Of a stretch of DNA of 64,000 bases, positions 14,236 to 23,291 are shown piece after piece (position 1 is the first letter of the stretch; each line of letters opens with the position of its first letter). The stretch comes from JAOADN01 sp049323795. GTDB lineage: Bacteria; Pseudomonadota; Alphaproteobacteria; Rhodobacterales; Rhodobacteraceae. Below the pieces are notes generated by a model. The model made no database searches. It saw only the letters and a list, made by a program, of their open reading frames with translations, and was not told the origin of the DNA. The position numbers and the translations under genes were made by a program. The stretch covers positions 47,698 to 111,697 of the forward strand of contig JBMOOH010000031.1 in the NCBI GenBank assembly GCA_049323795.1, written 5' to 3'.

Positions 14236-16593
14236 TCACCCGAACCGGTTGTCCCGCGGAAAGCCGTGGGGGGGCTGCTTGCCGACGCCGGCGCGCCTGG
14301 CGAGCCAGTCGGTCATGGCTTCGGTGCGGGTATTGCCGTTCGGCATGATCCAGCTGAGGCCGCGGGCCATGTCGAAGGTGGTCACGTCCGACAGGCCGCC
14401 GTCGAGCTCGAGCTGGCCCTGGCGGCCGCGGACGGTGTTGTACCGCTGAAGCCGCACGCCCTTGCCCCGCGCCATCTCGGGGAGTTCGGCGAGCGGGAAC
14501 ACCAGAAGCTTGCGGTTCTTCGAGACGACCGCGACGTGGTCGCCCGCGGCGGGTTTCACGACCGCCATCCTCGCCTTGTCTGACAGGTTCATCACCTGCT
14601 TGCCCGCGCGGGTCTGGGCCACGACCTCGTCGGCCGAGACGACGAAGCCGTCGCCCTCGTCCGAGGCGACGATCAGCTTCTGCCCCTCGCGGTAGGGCAG
14701 GATCGTGACGATGTCGGCGTCGTTCGGCAGGTCGATCATCAGGCGCAGCGGTTCGCCCATGCCGCGCCCGCCGGGGAGGTTCGCGCCGAGCACGGTGTAG
14801 AAGCGCCCGTTGGTGCCCGCGATCAGGATGCGGTCGGTCGTCTCGGCAGGCAGGGTGAAGCGGCCTTCGTCGCCGTCCTTGAACTTCACCTCCGAACCCG
14901 GGGCGAGGTGGCCCTTCATCGCCCGGACCCAGCCCATCTTCGACAGGATGACGGTGATCGGTTCCTTCTCGATCATGTCCTCGGGGGCGATGTCGGGCGT
15001 CTCGGCGGCGTCGGCGAAGGTGGTGCGCCGGGCGCCGCCGGGGGCGTCGCGGCCGAACCTCTTCTGCACGTCCCGAAGCTCGGACGCGATCCTCTTCCAC
15101 TGCAGGCCCTGGTCGGCGAGCAGGTCCTCGAGTCCCGCGCGCTCTTCGGTCAGCGCGTCGTGTTCCTTGCGAAGCTCGATCTCTTCCAGACGCCGCAGGG
15201 ACCGCAGCCGCATGTTGAGGATCGCCTCGGCCTGCGTCTCGGTCAGTTCGCCCTCGTCGCCCCCGGGGGGCGGCGCGGGGGTGAGGTAGTCGCGTTCGGA
15301 GGTCGCGCGGGGGTGGGCGCGGCCCCAGACCTCGCGCAACAGCGCGGCCTTCGGGTCCTCATCGTAGCGGATGATGTCGATGACCCGGTCGAGGTTCAGG
15401 TAGGCGACGATGAAACCCTCAAGGAGTTCCAGCCGCGCGTCGATCTTTTCCAGCCGGTGCTGCGACCGGCGGACCAGCACGTCGCGGCGGTGATCGAGGA
15501 AGGCGCGGAGGATCTCCTTCAGCGCGCAGACCCTGGGGACACGGCCGTCGATCAGCACGTTCATGTTGAGGCCGAAGCGGATTTCCAGTTCCGAGTTGCG
15601 GAAGAGCATGCCCATCAGCATTTCGGGGTCCACCGTGCGGGCGCGGGGTTCCAGCACGATGCGGATATCCTCGGCGCTTTCGTCGCGGACGTCGGCAAGC
15701 GCCGGGACCTTCTTCACCTGTATGAGTTCCGCGATCCGTTCGATCAGCCTCGACTTCTGGACCTGATAGGGAATCTCGGTCACGACGACCTGCCACTGGC
15801 CCCTCCCGAGGTCCTCGACCGTCCAGCGCGCGCGGAGGCGGAAGCTGCCGCGGCCCGTGCGGTAGGCCTCGAGGATGCTCCCGCGCGGCTCGACGATGAC
15901 GCCGCCCGTCGGGAAGTCCGGGCCGGGGACGAAGCCGACGAGCGTTTCGTCGCGGGCGTCCGGCGCCTTCAGGAGGTGCAGGCAGGCGTCGATCAGTTCG
16001 TGGAGGTTGTGGGGCGGGATGTTCGTCGCCATCCCGACGGCGATGCCCGACGAGCCGTTCGCCAGAAGGTTCGGGAAGGCGGCGGGCAGCACGACCGGCT
16101 CTTCCAGGGTGCCGTCGTAGTTCGGGCGGAAGTCGACCGCGTCCTCGGCGAGACCCTCCATCAGCGCCTCGGCGGCGGCGGCGAGGCGCGCCTCGGTGTA
16201 GCGGGAGGCGGCGGGATTGTCGCCGTCGACGTTGCCGAAGTTGCCCTGCCCGTCGACGAGCGGATAGCGCATGGCGAAGGGCTGGGCCAGACGCGCCATC
16301 GCGTCATAGATCGCGGCGTCGCCGTGGGGGTGGTAGTTGCCCATCACGTCGCCCGAGATCTTCGCCGACTTGCGGAACCCCCCGGTCGAGGTGAGGCGCA
16401 GCTCGCGCATCGCCCAGAGGATGCGGCGGTGCACGGGCTTCAGCCCGTCGCGCGCATCGGGCAGCGCGCGGTGCATGATGGTGGAGAGCGCGTAGGTCAG
16501 ATACCGCTCGCCGATCGCGCGGGAAAGCGGCTCGGAGCCGGTGCGGCCGCCGTTCTCGCCCTCCTGCCCGTTCTGATCGCTGGCCTCCGACAT
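14236..16593 (-). CDS. parC: DNA topoisomerase IV subunit A
   Basis: 785-residue DNA breakage-reunion subunit that decatenates daughter chromosomes with ParE. Seen: RALPDARDGLKPVHRRILWAM (about 42-62), the quinolone-resistance region with GDVMGNYHPHGDAAIYDAM (about 81-99), and the catalytic tyrosine in ASRYTEARL (Tyr132). The C-terminal third forms the beta-pinwheel with repeats such as DRILIAGTNGRFYTVLG. It is ParC rather than GyrA because the short form lacks the GyrA box and the catalytic context is RYTEARL. The QRDR positions look wild type (Ser-equivalent shown as N-Y-H-P-H context). parE is not adjacent. Confidence 0.95.
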   Translation of the reverse strand: MSEASDQNGQEGENGGRTGSEPLSRAIGERYLTYALSTIMHRALPDARDGLKPVHRRILWAMRELRLTSTGGFRKSAKISGDVMGNYHPHGDAAIYDAMARLAQPFAMRYPLVDGQGNFGNVDGDNPAASRYTEARLAAAAEALMEGLAEDAVDFRPNYDGTLEEPVVLPAAFPNLLANGSSGIAVGMATNIPPHNLHELIDACLHLLKAPDARDETLVGFVPGPDFPTGGVIVEPRGSILEAYRTGRGSFRLRARWTVEDLGRGQWQVVVTEIPYQVQKSRLIERIAELIQVKKVPALADVRDESAEDIRIVLEPRARTVDPEMLMGMLFRNSELEIRFGLNMNVLIDGRVPRVCALKEILRAFLDHRRDVLVRRSQHRLEKIDARLELLEGFIVAYLNLDRVIDIIRYDEDPKAALLREVWGRAHPRATSERDYLTPAPPPGGDEGELTETQAEAILNMRLRSLRRLEEIELRKEHDALTEERAGLEDLLADQGLQWKRIASELRDVQKRFGRDAPGGARRTTFADAAETPDIAPEDMIEKEPITVILSKMGWVRAMKGHLAPGSEVKFKDGDEGRFTLPAETTDRILIAGTNGRFYTVLGANLPGGRGMGEPLRLMIDLPNDADIVTILPYREGQKLIVASDEGDGFVVSADEVVAQTRAGKQVMNLSDKARMAVVKPAAGDHVAVVSKNRKLLVFPLAELPEMARGKGVRLQRYNTVRGRQGQLELDGGLSDVTTFDMARGLSWIMPNGNTRTEAMTDWLARRAGVGKQPPHGFPRDNRFG

Positions 16594-16654
16594 GCGTCCC
16601 CTGTAATCGGTCGGTCAGCACAGGTCCAGCGGCACGCTTTCGGGGAACCACAAG

Positions 16655-17482
16655 ATGCAGAAGTCGATCCTCATCACCGGCTGTTCCTCGGGCATCGGCT
16701 ACGATGCCGCCCACGGGATGAAGCGGGCGGGGTGGCGCGTCTTCGCGACCTGCCGGAAGGACGCGGACTGCGCGCGGCTCGTGGCCGAGGGGCTCGAGAG
16801 CTTCCGGCTCGACTATGACGACGAGGCGTCGATCGGCGCGGCCCTGGACGCGGCGCTGTCGCGCACGGGCGGCACGCTCGATGCGGTCTTCAACAACGGC
16901 GCCTTCGCCTGCCCCGGCGCGGTCGAGGACCTGCCCCGCGATGCGCTTCGGGCGATCTTCGAGACGAACCTCTTCGGCTATCACGACCTGACGCGGCGGG
17001 TGATCCCGGTGATGCGGAAACAGGGCCACGGGCGGATCGTCAACTGCTCGTCGGTCCTCGGCCTCGTCGGCATCCGCTGGCGGGGGGCCTACGTTGCCAC
17101 GAAGTTCGCGATGGAGGGGCTGACGGATGTCCTGCGCCTCGAGATGCGGGGGACGGGCATTCACCTGATCCTGATCGAGCCGGGGCCGGTCACGAGCCGG
17201 ATCCGGCAGAACGCGATCCCGCATTTCGAGCGCTGGATCGACTGGCGCGCCTCGGCCCGGCGGGGTGACTACGAGGCGATCCTTCTGAAACGGCTCTACG
17301 AGGACCGTGGGCCAGACCGCTTCGAGCTTCCGGCGGGCGCCGTCACGGCGAAGCTTCTGCGGGCCCTGCAAAGTCCGAACCCGAAAGCGCGCTACTTCGT
17401 CACGACACCCACCTATGCGATGGCGGTCGCCCGCCGAATCCTACCGAACCGTGCACTCGACTGGATCACCGGGCGCGCCTGA
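16655..17482 (+). CDS. SDR family NAD(P)-dependent oxidoreductase
   Basis: 275-residue classical short-chain dehydrogenase. Seen: the nucleotide-binding TGCSSGIG (residues 8-15), NNGAF in the NNAG position, the catalytic Ser in NCSSVLG and the catalytic YVATK motif. The C-terminal part (DRFELPAGAVTAKLLRAL) resembles retinol-dehydrogenase-like SDRs. Substrate is unknown. It is transcribed away from parC with a 61-bp spacer and ends about 170 bp before the next small gene, so it may be monocistronic. Confidence 0.93.
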   Translation: MQKSILITGCSSGIGYDAAHGMKRAGWRVFATCRKDADCARLVAEGLESFRLDYDDEASIGAALDAALSRTGGTLDAVFNNGAFACPGAVEDLPRDALRAIFETNLFGYHDLTRRVIPVMRKQGHGRIVNCSSVLGLVGIRWRGAYVATKFAMEGLTDVLRLEMRGTGIHLILIEPGPVTSRIRQNAIPHFERWIDWRASARRGDYEAILLKRLYEDRGPDRFELPAGAVTAKLLRALQSPNPKARYFVTTPTYAMAVARRILPNRALDWITGRA

Positions 17483-17650
17483 TCCATCTTCGGTCCGGGA
17501 AACATCCTCGGGGGTCGCCCATCGAGTCCGCCATCGGTTCGAGGACCAATGGACGACGGGGCAGACAGCCCCCGCCGCGCCCCCCCTCACACGATACCCC
17601 ATTCGCTTTTCCGCGCTGACAGGCTATCTGGCAGACATCCGCAGGGAACC

Positions 17651-17863
17651 ATGATGCTCAACGATCCCCTCTTCATCATCGTCACCGTCGCCAGCCTCGC
17701 CGTGCTCGTGATCCTGATGATCGGGATCGGCGGCTTCGCGAAGGGTGGCGACTTCAACCGCAAGCACGCCAACCGGATCATGCGCTACCGGATCATCGCC
17801 CAGGCGATCGCGGTCGCGCTCATCATGGTGTTCGTGCTGTTCCACACGGCCCGGGGAAGCTGA
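17651..17863 (+). CDS. Small HIG1-type twin-transmembrane protein
   Basis: 70 residues with two predicted membrane helices (about 7-27 and 46-65) joined by a positively charged loop (KGGDFNRKHANRIMRYRI). The loop sequence with NRxMRxRI is typical of the HIG1 domain, whose mitochondrial members bind respiratory supercomplexes. The start is the first of two adjacent ATGs; an upstream in-frame extension is rich in Arg/Pro and unlike the family. It lies 14 bp before the corrinoid adenosyltransferase and is probably co-transcribed with it, a pairing I recall from related genomes. Confidence 0.85.
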   Translation: MMLNDPLFIIVTVASLAVLVILMIGIGGFAKGGDFNRKHANRIMRYRIIAQAIAVALIMVFVLFHTARGS

Positions 17864-17877
17864 GCAGGGGGAAACGG

Positions 17878-18450
17878 ATGGTCGTCCTCAACCGCATCTA
17901 CACCAGGACCGGCGATGCCGGGGAAACCGCGCTCGGGAACGGCATCCGGGTTGCGAAACATGCGCTCCGCGTCCAGGCCTACGGGACGGTGGACGAGACG
18001 AACTCGGTCCTCGGCCTCGCCCGGCTCCATGCGGCGGGCGAGATGGACGCAAGCCTCGCGCGCATCCAGAACGACCTCTTCGACCTCGGGGCCGATCTCT
18101 GCCGCCCCGAGATGGAGAAGGACAACGAGGCGGGCTACACCGTGCTGCGCATGGTCGGGACGCAGGTCGCGCGGCTCGAGCGCGAGATCGACGCGATGAA
18201 CGAGCGGCTGGAGCCCCTGCGGAGCTTCATCCTGCCGGGCGGGACCGCGCTCGCCGCGCACCTGCATCAGTGCCGGACGGTCTGCCGGCGCGCCGAGCGC
18301 CTGACGGTGGAGCTTGCAACGATGGAGGCGGTGAACGACGAGGCGGTGAAGTACCTCAACCGCCTGTCGGACTGGTTCTTCGTTGCCGCCCGGATCGCCA
18401 ACGAGGACGGGCGGGCGGACGTGCTCTGGGTTCCGGGGGCGAACCGCTGA
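17878..18450 (+). CDS. Cob(I)yrinic acid a,c-diamide adenosyltransferase (PduO type)
   Basis: 190-residue enzyme that transfers the 5'-deoxyadenosyl group of ATP to cob(I)alamin, making coenzyme B12. Seen: the N-terminal ATP-binding TRTGDAGET (residues 9-17), AYGTVDETN, and the C-terminal RTVCRRAERLTV followed by VKYLNRLSDWFFVAAR, all hallmarks of the PduO fold. The start has AGGGGGAA seven bases upstream. It is separate from the cobTSC genes 16 kb away. Adenosylcobalamin would serve methylmalonyl- and ethylmalonyl-CoA mutases, consistent with mcd in this window. Confidence 0.95.
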   Translation: MVVLNRIYTRTGDAGETALGNGIRVAKHALRVQAYGTVDETNSVLGLARLHAAGEMDASLARIQNDLFDLGADLCRPEMEKDNEAGYTVLRMVGTQVARLEREIDAMNERLEPLRSFILPGGTALAAHLHQCRTVCRRAERLTVELATMEAVNDEAVKYLNRLSDWFFVAARIANEDGRADVLWVPGANR

Positions 18451-18471
18451 GGCCTGAGCGGGCGGCGGGGC

Positions 18472-18517
18472 GGGGGCGCTGCCCCCGAGCCCCCGGGATA
18501 CTTGGGCCAAGATGAAG
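18472..18517 (+). repeat. Composite hairpin repeat, copy 2 (terminator-like)
   Basis: GGGGGC-GCT-GCCCCC (18472-18486) is followed by CCCCCGGGATACTTGGGCCA and AGATGAAG (to 18517). The tail contains the perfect palindrome CTTGG-G-CCAAG. The element starts 21 bases after the stop of the corrinoid adenosyltransferase gene and shares its orientation, as do the other two copies with their upstream genes. The rest of the 208-bp spacer should hold the etfB promoter. Confidence 0.7.
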
Positions 18518-18658
18518 CAGGCCGGCGCCGCCGGTATCGCTAACGCCGGTCATCGCGCCGTGCCCGCGACATTCCGTGTCGATTTTGCACTGTCCCCACG
18601 TCCGCGAACCCGGTAAAGGGCCAGCAACAAAGTTGCCTGCGCATAGAGGAGCCTGCCG

Positions 18659-19420
18659 ATGAAGGTGCTCGTGCCCGTGAAACGGGTGATCGACTACAAC
18701 GTGAAGGTCCGCGTGAGGGCCGACGGGTCGGGGGTCGACCTCGCCAACGTGAAGATGTCGATGAACCCCTTCGACGAGATCGCAGTGGAAGAGGCGATCC
18801 GGCTGAAGGAGAAGGGCGTGGCAACCGAGATCGTCGTCGTCTCGATCGGCGTCAAGCAGGCGCAGGAGACGCTCAGGACCGCGCTCGCCATGGGTGCCGA
18901 CCGCGCGATCCTCGTCGAGGCGGCGGCGGATGTGCATACCGACATCGAGCCGCTCGCCGTCGCCAAGATCCTCGCCGCCGTGGCCAGGGAGGAAGGTCCG
19001 GGCCTGATCCTCTGCGGCAAGCAGGCGATCGACAACGACATGAACGCGACCGGGCAGATGCTCGCCGCGCTTCTCGGCCGGCCGCAGGCGACCTTCATCA
19101 GCGAACTGAAGGTCGAGGGCGACAGCGCCACGGTGACGCGCGAGGTCGACGGGGGCCTGCAGGCGATCAGGGTGAAGCTGCCCGCGATCGTGACGGTGGA
19201 CCTGCGCCTCAACGAGCCGCGCTATGCGTCGCTCCCGAACATCATGAAGGCCAAGACCAAGCCCCTCGCGATGAAGACGCCCGCCGACTACGGCGTGGAC
19301 GTCGCCCCGCGCCTGACGGTCGTGAGGACGGTCGAGCCGGCGGGCCGCAAGGCGGGGGTCAGGGTCGGGTCGGTGGACGAGCTGATCGCGAAGCTCAAGG
19401 ACGAAGCGGGGGTGATCTGA
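18659..19420 (+). CDS. etfB: Electron transfer flavoprotein subunit beta
   Basis: 253-residue small subunit of ETF, which carries electrons from acyl-CoA dehydrogenases to ETF-ubiquinone oxidoreductase. Seen: MKVLVPVKRVIDYNVKVRV at the start, the AMP-binding region, and the recognition-loop signature VDLRLNEPRYASLPNIMKAK (around residues 180-200), which docks with acyl-CoA dehydrogenases. GAGGAG precedes the start by seven bases. The etfA start follows after a single base, so the subunits are co-translated. Mcd, encoded 11 kb away, is a likely electron donor. Confidence 0.98.
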   Translation: MKVLVPVKRVIDYNVKVRVRADGSGVDLANVKMSMNPFDEIAVEEAIRLKEKGVATEIVVVSIGVKQAQETLRTALAMGADRAILVEAAADVHTDIEPLAVAKILAAVAREEGPGLILCGKQAIDNDMNATGQMLAALLGRPQATFISELKVEGDSATVTREVDGGLQAIRVKLPAIVTVDLRLNEPRYASLPNIMKAKTKPLAMKTPADYGVDVAPRLTVVRTVEPAGRKAGVRVGSVDELIAKLKDEAGVI

Positions 19421-19421
19421 T

Positions 19422-20348
19422 ATGGCGGTTCTTCTTCTTGCCGACGTGAACGACGGCCAGCTTGCGACCGACCAGGTGGCCAAGGCGCTCGCCGCGGTGA
19501 AGGGGCTGGGCGAGGTCCATGTCCTCGTGGCCGGCCAGGGCGGAGACGCGGCGGCGGCCGGGGCGGCGACGCTGCAGGGCGTCTCGAAGGTGCTCTTCGC
19601 GGGCGACCACGCTTATTGCCACGGCATGGCGGAACCCACCGCGGCGCTGATCGCCGGGATGGCCGGCCCCTACGAGCACATCTGCGGGGCGGCGACGGCC
19701 TTCTGCAAGAACGTCCTGCCGCGCGTCGCGGCGCTTCTCGACGTGATGGTGATCTCGGACGTGACGGCGGTGGTCGATGTCTCGACCTTCGAGCGCCCGA
19801 TCTATGCGGGCAACGCGATCCAGACGGTGAAGTCGTCGGACGGCAAGAAGGTCTTCACCGTCCGCACCGCCGCCTTCACCGCGGTCGGCACGGGCGGGTC
19901 GGCCCCGGTCGAGGCGGTGGGGGGTGCGGCGGACGGGTCGCTCTCGTCCTGGGTCGAGGACCGGGTCGCGGCCAGCGACCGGCCGGAACTCACCTCGGCC
20001 AAGATCGTCGTCTCGGGCGGCCGCGGCGTGGGCTCGAAGGAAAGCTTCGACCTGATCGAGAAGCTCGCCGACAAGCTCGGCGCGGCCGTGGGCGCGTCCC
20101 GCGCGGCGGTCGACTCCGGCTATGCCCCGAACGACTGGCAGGTCGGCCAGACCGGCAAGGTCGTGGCGCCGAACCTCTATGTCGCGGTCGGCATCTCGGG
20201 CGCGATCCAGCACCTCGCGGGCATGAAGGACAGCAAGGTCATCGTCGCGATCAACAAGGACGAAGAGGCCCCGATCTTCCAGGTCGCGGACTACGGCCTT
20301 GTGGGCGACCTCTTCACGCTGGTGCCGGAACTGACCGAAAAGCTCTGA
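19422..20348 (+). CDS. etfA: Electron transfer flavoprotein subunit alpha
   Basis: 308-residue large subunit of ETF that binds the redox-active FAD. It starts MAVLLLADVNDGQLATDQVAK. Seen: the C-terminal FAD-binding domain with VVSGGRGVGSKESF, LGAAVGASRAAVDSGY, QVGQTGKVVAPNLYVAVGISGAIQHLAGM and INKDEEAPIFQVADYGLVGD. Length is standard. It forms an operon with etfB; in relatives the next gene is 3-hydroxybutyryl-CoA dehydrogenase, but here an opposite-strand gene intervenes. Confidence 0.98.
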   Translation: MAVLLLADVNDGQLATDQVAKALAAVKGLGEVHVLVAGQGGDAAAAGAATLQGVSKVLFAGDHAYCHGMAEPTAALIAGMAGPYEHICGAATAFCKNVLPRVAALLDVMVISDVTAVVDVSTFERPIYAGNAIQTVKSSDGKKVFTVRTAAFTAVGTGGSAPVEAVGGAADGSLSSWVEDRVAASDRPELTSAKIVVSGGRGVGSKESFDLIEKLADKLGAAVGASRAAVDSGYAPNDWQVGQTGKVVAPNLYVAVGISGAIQHLAGMKDSKVIVAINKDEEAPIFQVADYGLVGDLFTLVPELTEKL

Positions 20349-20465
20349 CGCGGGACAGGCCACGGTCGCACCCTCTCTGGCGGGACGGGGCCGGAGTTGA
20401 CCGGCAGGCCCCGCCGGGCCCCGCCGGACCCCGGGGAAACGACGCAAAGGCCCGCCCCCGGGGAT

Positions 20466-21290
20466 TCAGAGATACCGCGCCAGGACCGGACCGAGCGCGT
20501 CGGCGATCTCGGCATGCACGGCGGGGCCGGGCATTTCCATCGCCGCCGGCAGGTCGAGTTCCGAGAACACCATTCCCGCCGTCCCCGCATCCCGCGCCGC
20601 CTGGGTCGCGGCGACGCGGACGATCTCCGTGCCCGGACCCGCGACTTCGGCGACCATGGCGTCGTCCACCAGAAGCGGCGGCCGACCGAGGGTGTCGCTG
20701 CGCGACGGACGCGGCAGGTGCTCGGCAAGCAAGAGCAGGACCGTGCGGCCGCCGATGCGGGCCAGAAGCTGGCGCATCCGCGCGACCCATGCCGTGCGGA
20801 GTTCGTTCTCGATCAGCGTGAAGCGCTCCGGCGCACGCGATTTCAGATCCGAGAGCATGTGCCGCGTGAAGTTGTACTCGGCGAAATCGACATCCCGGAA
20901 CATCGATCTCATTATCGCCGAGGCGCGCAGGAAGCGGTCGTTGCGGCGCGGATGCACGGCGTAGAACCTGTTCGTCATGTTGTGGGCGCCGACAACCTGC
21001 ACCACCGTCGCACGCGCCCTGCGACAGGCCTCGATCAGCCACGGCTCGTTGACGAACACGTCCACCCCGGCATTCATGCAACCGAAATTCACCACCGTCC
21101 GGTGCAGCCGGCGCTCGAGGAGAGCGGGAAAGGGCTCGGCCACGAAACGGCCGTAGGTTTCCGTTCCGCCGAGGACCGCGAGGAAGTCGCCATACAGGTT
21201 CTGCCGGGGTCCGCGGAACAGCAGCCGCGACCTTTCGTACCGGCACGGCTGATAGTCGAGCGCCGGGGCGCCCGGGGACTCGAACGTCAT
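20466..21290 (-). CDS. DUF6473 family protein
   Basis: 274 residues from the ATG at 21290 (MTFESPGAPALDYQPCRY). An in-frame extension upstream to 21506 has a composition unlike the family, so I reject it. Characteristic segments are LLFRGPRQNLYGDFLAVLGG, followed by TETYGRFV, then VNFGCMNAGVDVFVNEP and VVGAHNMTNRFY. I recognise this as the DUF6473 family common in Rhodobacteraceae. The GGTETYG and FG-x-N-AG-x-D pattern resembles the catalytic blocks of SGNH/GDSL-like hydrolases, but that is inference. It is encoded opposite to, and between, etfA and the 3-hydroxyacyl-CoA dehydrogenase. Confidence 0.85.
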   Translation of the reverse strand: MTFESPGAPALDYQPCRYERSRLLFRGPRQNLYGDFLAVLGGTETYGRFVAEPFPALLERRLHRTVVNFGCMNAGVDVFVNEPWLIEACRRARATVVQVVGAHNMTNRFYAVHPRRNDRFLRASAIMRSMFRDVDFAEYNFTRHMLSDLKSRAPERFTLIENELRTAWVARMRQLLARIGGRTVLLLLAEHLPRPSRSDTLGRPPLLVDDAMVAEVAGPGTEIVRVAATQAARDAGTAGMVFSELDLPAAMEMPGPAVHAEIADALGPVLARYL

Positions 21291-21446
21291 ATCTGCCACC
21301 TCACCACAATTCAGTTCACCCGCTGCCGAGACTGCGCCCCAAGTCTTGCAAAATGGATAATCCCGGAGGGCACCCGGCTTCTGCGCTTGCGCCTTGGGAA
21401 GGGCGGTGCATATGGTCCCGCGCGGAACAGGCGAAGGGTCGGACCT

Positions 21447-22322
21447 ATGGAGATAGGAACGGTAGGGATCGTCGGCGCGGGCCAGATGGGCGGCGGGATC
21501 GCGCATGTCTTCGCGCTGGCGGGCTATGACGTGCTCCTGTGCGATGTCTCGCAGACGGCTCTCGACAAGGCGGTGGCCCAGATCGACCGGAACATCGGGC
21601 GGCAGGTCGCGCGCGGCAAGGTCAGCGAGGCCGAGAAGACCGCTGCGCTCGGCCGGATCCGCACCACCCTGTCACTGCCCGAGATCGCGCAGACCGACCT
21701 TGTGATCGAGGCCGCGACCGAACGCGAGACGGTGAAGCAGGCGATCTTCGAGGACCTCGTCCCGCATCTCAGGCCGCACACGATCCTGACCTCGAACACC
21801 TCGTCGATCTCGATCACCCGGCTCGCGAGCCGCACCGACCGGCCCGAGAAGTTCATGGGGTTCCACTTCATGAACCCCGTGCCGGTGATGCAGCTTGTCG
21901 AGCTGATCCGGGGGATCGCCACCGACGAGCCGACCTATCGCACCCTGCTCGGCGTGGTGGAGAGGCTCGGCAAGACAGCGGCGAGCGCCGAGGACTTCCC
22001 CGCCTTCATCGTCAACCGCATCCTGATGCCGATGATCAACGAGGCGGTCTATACGCTCTACGAGGGCGTGGGATCGGTGAAGTCGATCGACGAATCCCTG
22101 AAGCTCGGAGCCAACCATCCGATGGGGCCGCTGGAACTCGCGGACTTCATCGGGCTCGACACCTGCCTGGCGATCATGAACGTCCTGCACGACGGGCTTG
22201 CCGACACGAAGTACCGCCCCTGCCCGCTTCTGACCAAGTACGTCGAGGCCGGGTGGCTGGGGCGCAAGACGCAGCGCGGGTTCTACGACTACCGGGGCGA
22301 GGTGCCGGTGCCGACGCGCTGA
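21447..22322 (+). CDS. hbd: 3-hydroxybutyryl-CoA dehydrogenase
   Basis: 291-residue NAD-dependent enzyme that interconverts 3-hydroxyacyl-CoA and 3-oxoacyl-CoA (family 3HCDH). The start at 21447 (MEIGTVGIVGAGQMGGGIAH) has AAGGG upstream. Seen: the Rossmann motif GAGQMGGG (10-17), EAATERETVKQAIF, SNTSSISITRLA, the catalytic His-Glu region GFHFMNPVPVMQLVELI, and the C-terminal dimerisation domain NHPMGPLELADFIGLDTCLAIM. The single-domain length fits the short-chain type used for butyryl/crotonyl-CoA metabolism. It converges with the acyltransferase gene, only four bases from its stop. Confidence 0.96.
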   Translation: MEIGTVGIVGAGQMGGGIAHVFALAGYDVLLCDVSQTALDKAVAQIDRNIGRQVARGKVSEAEKTAALGRIRTTLSLPEIAQTDLVIEAATERETVKQAIFEDLVPHLRPHTILTSNTSSISITRLASRTDRPEKFMGFHFMNPVPVMQLVELIRGIATDEPTYRTLLGVVERLGKTAASAEDFPAFIVNRILMPMINEAVYTLYEGVGSVKSIDESLKLGANHPMGPLELADFIGLDTCLAIMNVLHDGLADTKYRPCPLLTKYVEAGWLGRKTQRGFYDYRGEVPVPTR

Positions 22323-22326
22323 GGCG

Positions 22327-23256
22327 TTAGGCGTCGGCGTCGCGGCCCGTGGCGAAGCGCGACAGGGGAAAGTCCGCGGGGTCTGCCGAGCGCCCGGTGC
22401 CCAGAGCAAGCGTATGCTCGCGGAGCCAGCCGAGGAAGCCTCGCGGGTTGCCCGTCCAGTCCTTGAGCACGCTCGCCGGGATCGGCTCGCCGATGTGGGG
22501 GCGCTGCGGCCTGAAGAGCGCACGCTTGATCTCGTAGAGCAGGAGCCCCTGCCGGAGCGTGTCGGACAACTGGTTCGCGATCTGGAAGGTGCGGCTGTTC
22601 TGGCCGGTGAAGCGGACGGGAACGATCGCCGCGCCCGAGGAGCGGACGATCTTGTGGGTGAAGACGTTCCATTCGCCCTCGATTGCCGGTCCCCACCAGC
22701 CTTCGGACATCGCCACCCTGCCGGCGGGGAAGAGGATCACCGCGCCCCCGGCCTTCAGCGTCTTCATCGTGTTCTCGCGCATCTCGAGCCCGAGCTCGCG
22801 GGCGTTGTCCTCGTGCGGGAAGGGCACGGGGATCATGAACTCCTCGATCTCGGGAATGCCGGTCAGCAGCGAGCGGGTGAGGATCTTGAAGTCGGGGCGG
22901 CGCCGCGCGACCAGCTCGCAGAGGATCATCCCGTCGACGAGGCCGTGGGGGTGGTTCGCCGCCACCACGACGGGGCCCGTCGCGGGAATGCGCCTGATCT
23001 CGTGCTGGGGCGTCTGGATGTCGATCCCCATCTGGCGGATCGCCTTGTGCCAGAACGGAACGCCGAAGGGCGCTCCCGAGCGCTCGAAATCGCGGATCAG
23101 CCGCAGAAGCTGGATCTTGGCGGTCGTCCACTCGATCGCGCGGATCGTGTTGGCCTTGAGCGGGTTCTTGAACGTGCCGGCGTAGGACAGGCGACGCATG
23201 TCGTATGGTCGGGATCCCGGAGCCGGCCTCGCACCGGTCGCGGCAGTGCGATCCAT
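22327..23256 (-). CDS. Lysophospholipid acyltransferase family protein (PlsC-like)
   Basis: 309 residues from the ATG at 23256, chosen because GGAGGG lies ten bases upstream and overlaps an earlier ATG at 23274. The core has the acyltransferase block AANHPHGLVDGMILCELV, where His and Asp are separated as in the NHPxGxxDG subtype (haemolysin/OlsA-like), then ILFPAGRVAMSEGWWGPA in the EGTRS position and FTGQNSRTFQIA. It likely acylates a lysophospholipid or ornithine lipid precursor at the inner membrane. Downstream of HPr on the same strand (35-bp spacer), but no functional link is evident. Confidence 0.9.
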   Translation of the reverse strand: MDRTAATGARPAPGSRPYDMRRLSYAGTFKNPLKANTIRAIEWTTAKIQLLRLIRDFERSGAPFGVPFWHKAIRQMGIDIQTPQHEIRRIPATGPVVVAANHPHGLVDGMILCELVARRRPDFKILTRSLLTGIPEIEEFMIPVPFPHEDNARELGLEMRENTMKTLKAGGAVILFPAGRVAMSEGWWGPAIEGEWNVFTHKIVRSSGAAIVPVRFTGQNSRTFQIANQLSDTLRQGLLLYEIKRALFRPQRPHIGEPIPASVLKDWTGNPRGFLGWLREHTLALGTGRSADPADFPLSRFATGRDADA

Positions 23257-23291
23257 GTGTCGGCGTCCCTCCATGGGGGTCGGAACCTGCG

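Noticed and set aside
14190..18517. Copies of the composite repeat considered as CRISPR-like repeats or small mobile elements
   Set aside because: They are singletons kilobases apart with no spacers, no ORF and no target duplication; a terminator-like repeat explains them better.
21291..21506. An N-terminal extension of the DUF6473 protein
   Set aside because: The extension lacks family similarity, and MTFESPGAPALDYQPCRY matches the usual family start.
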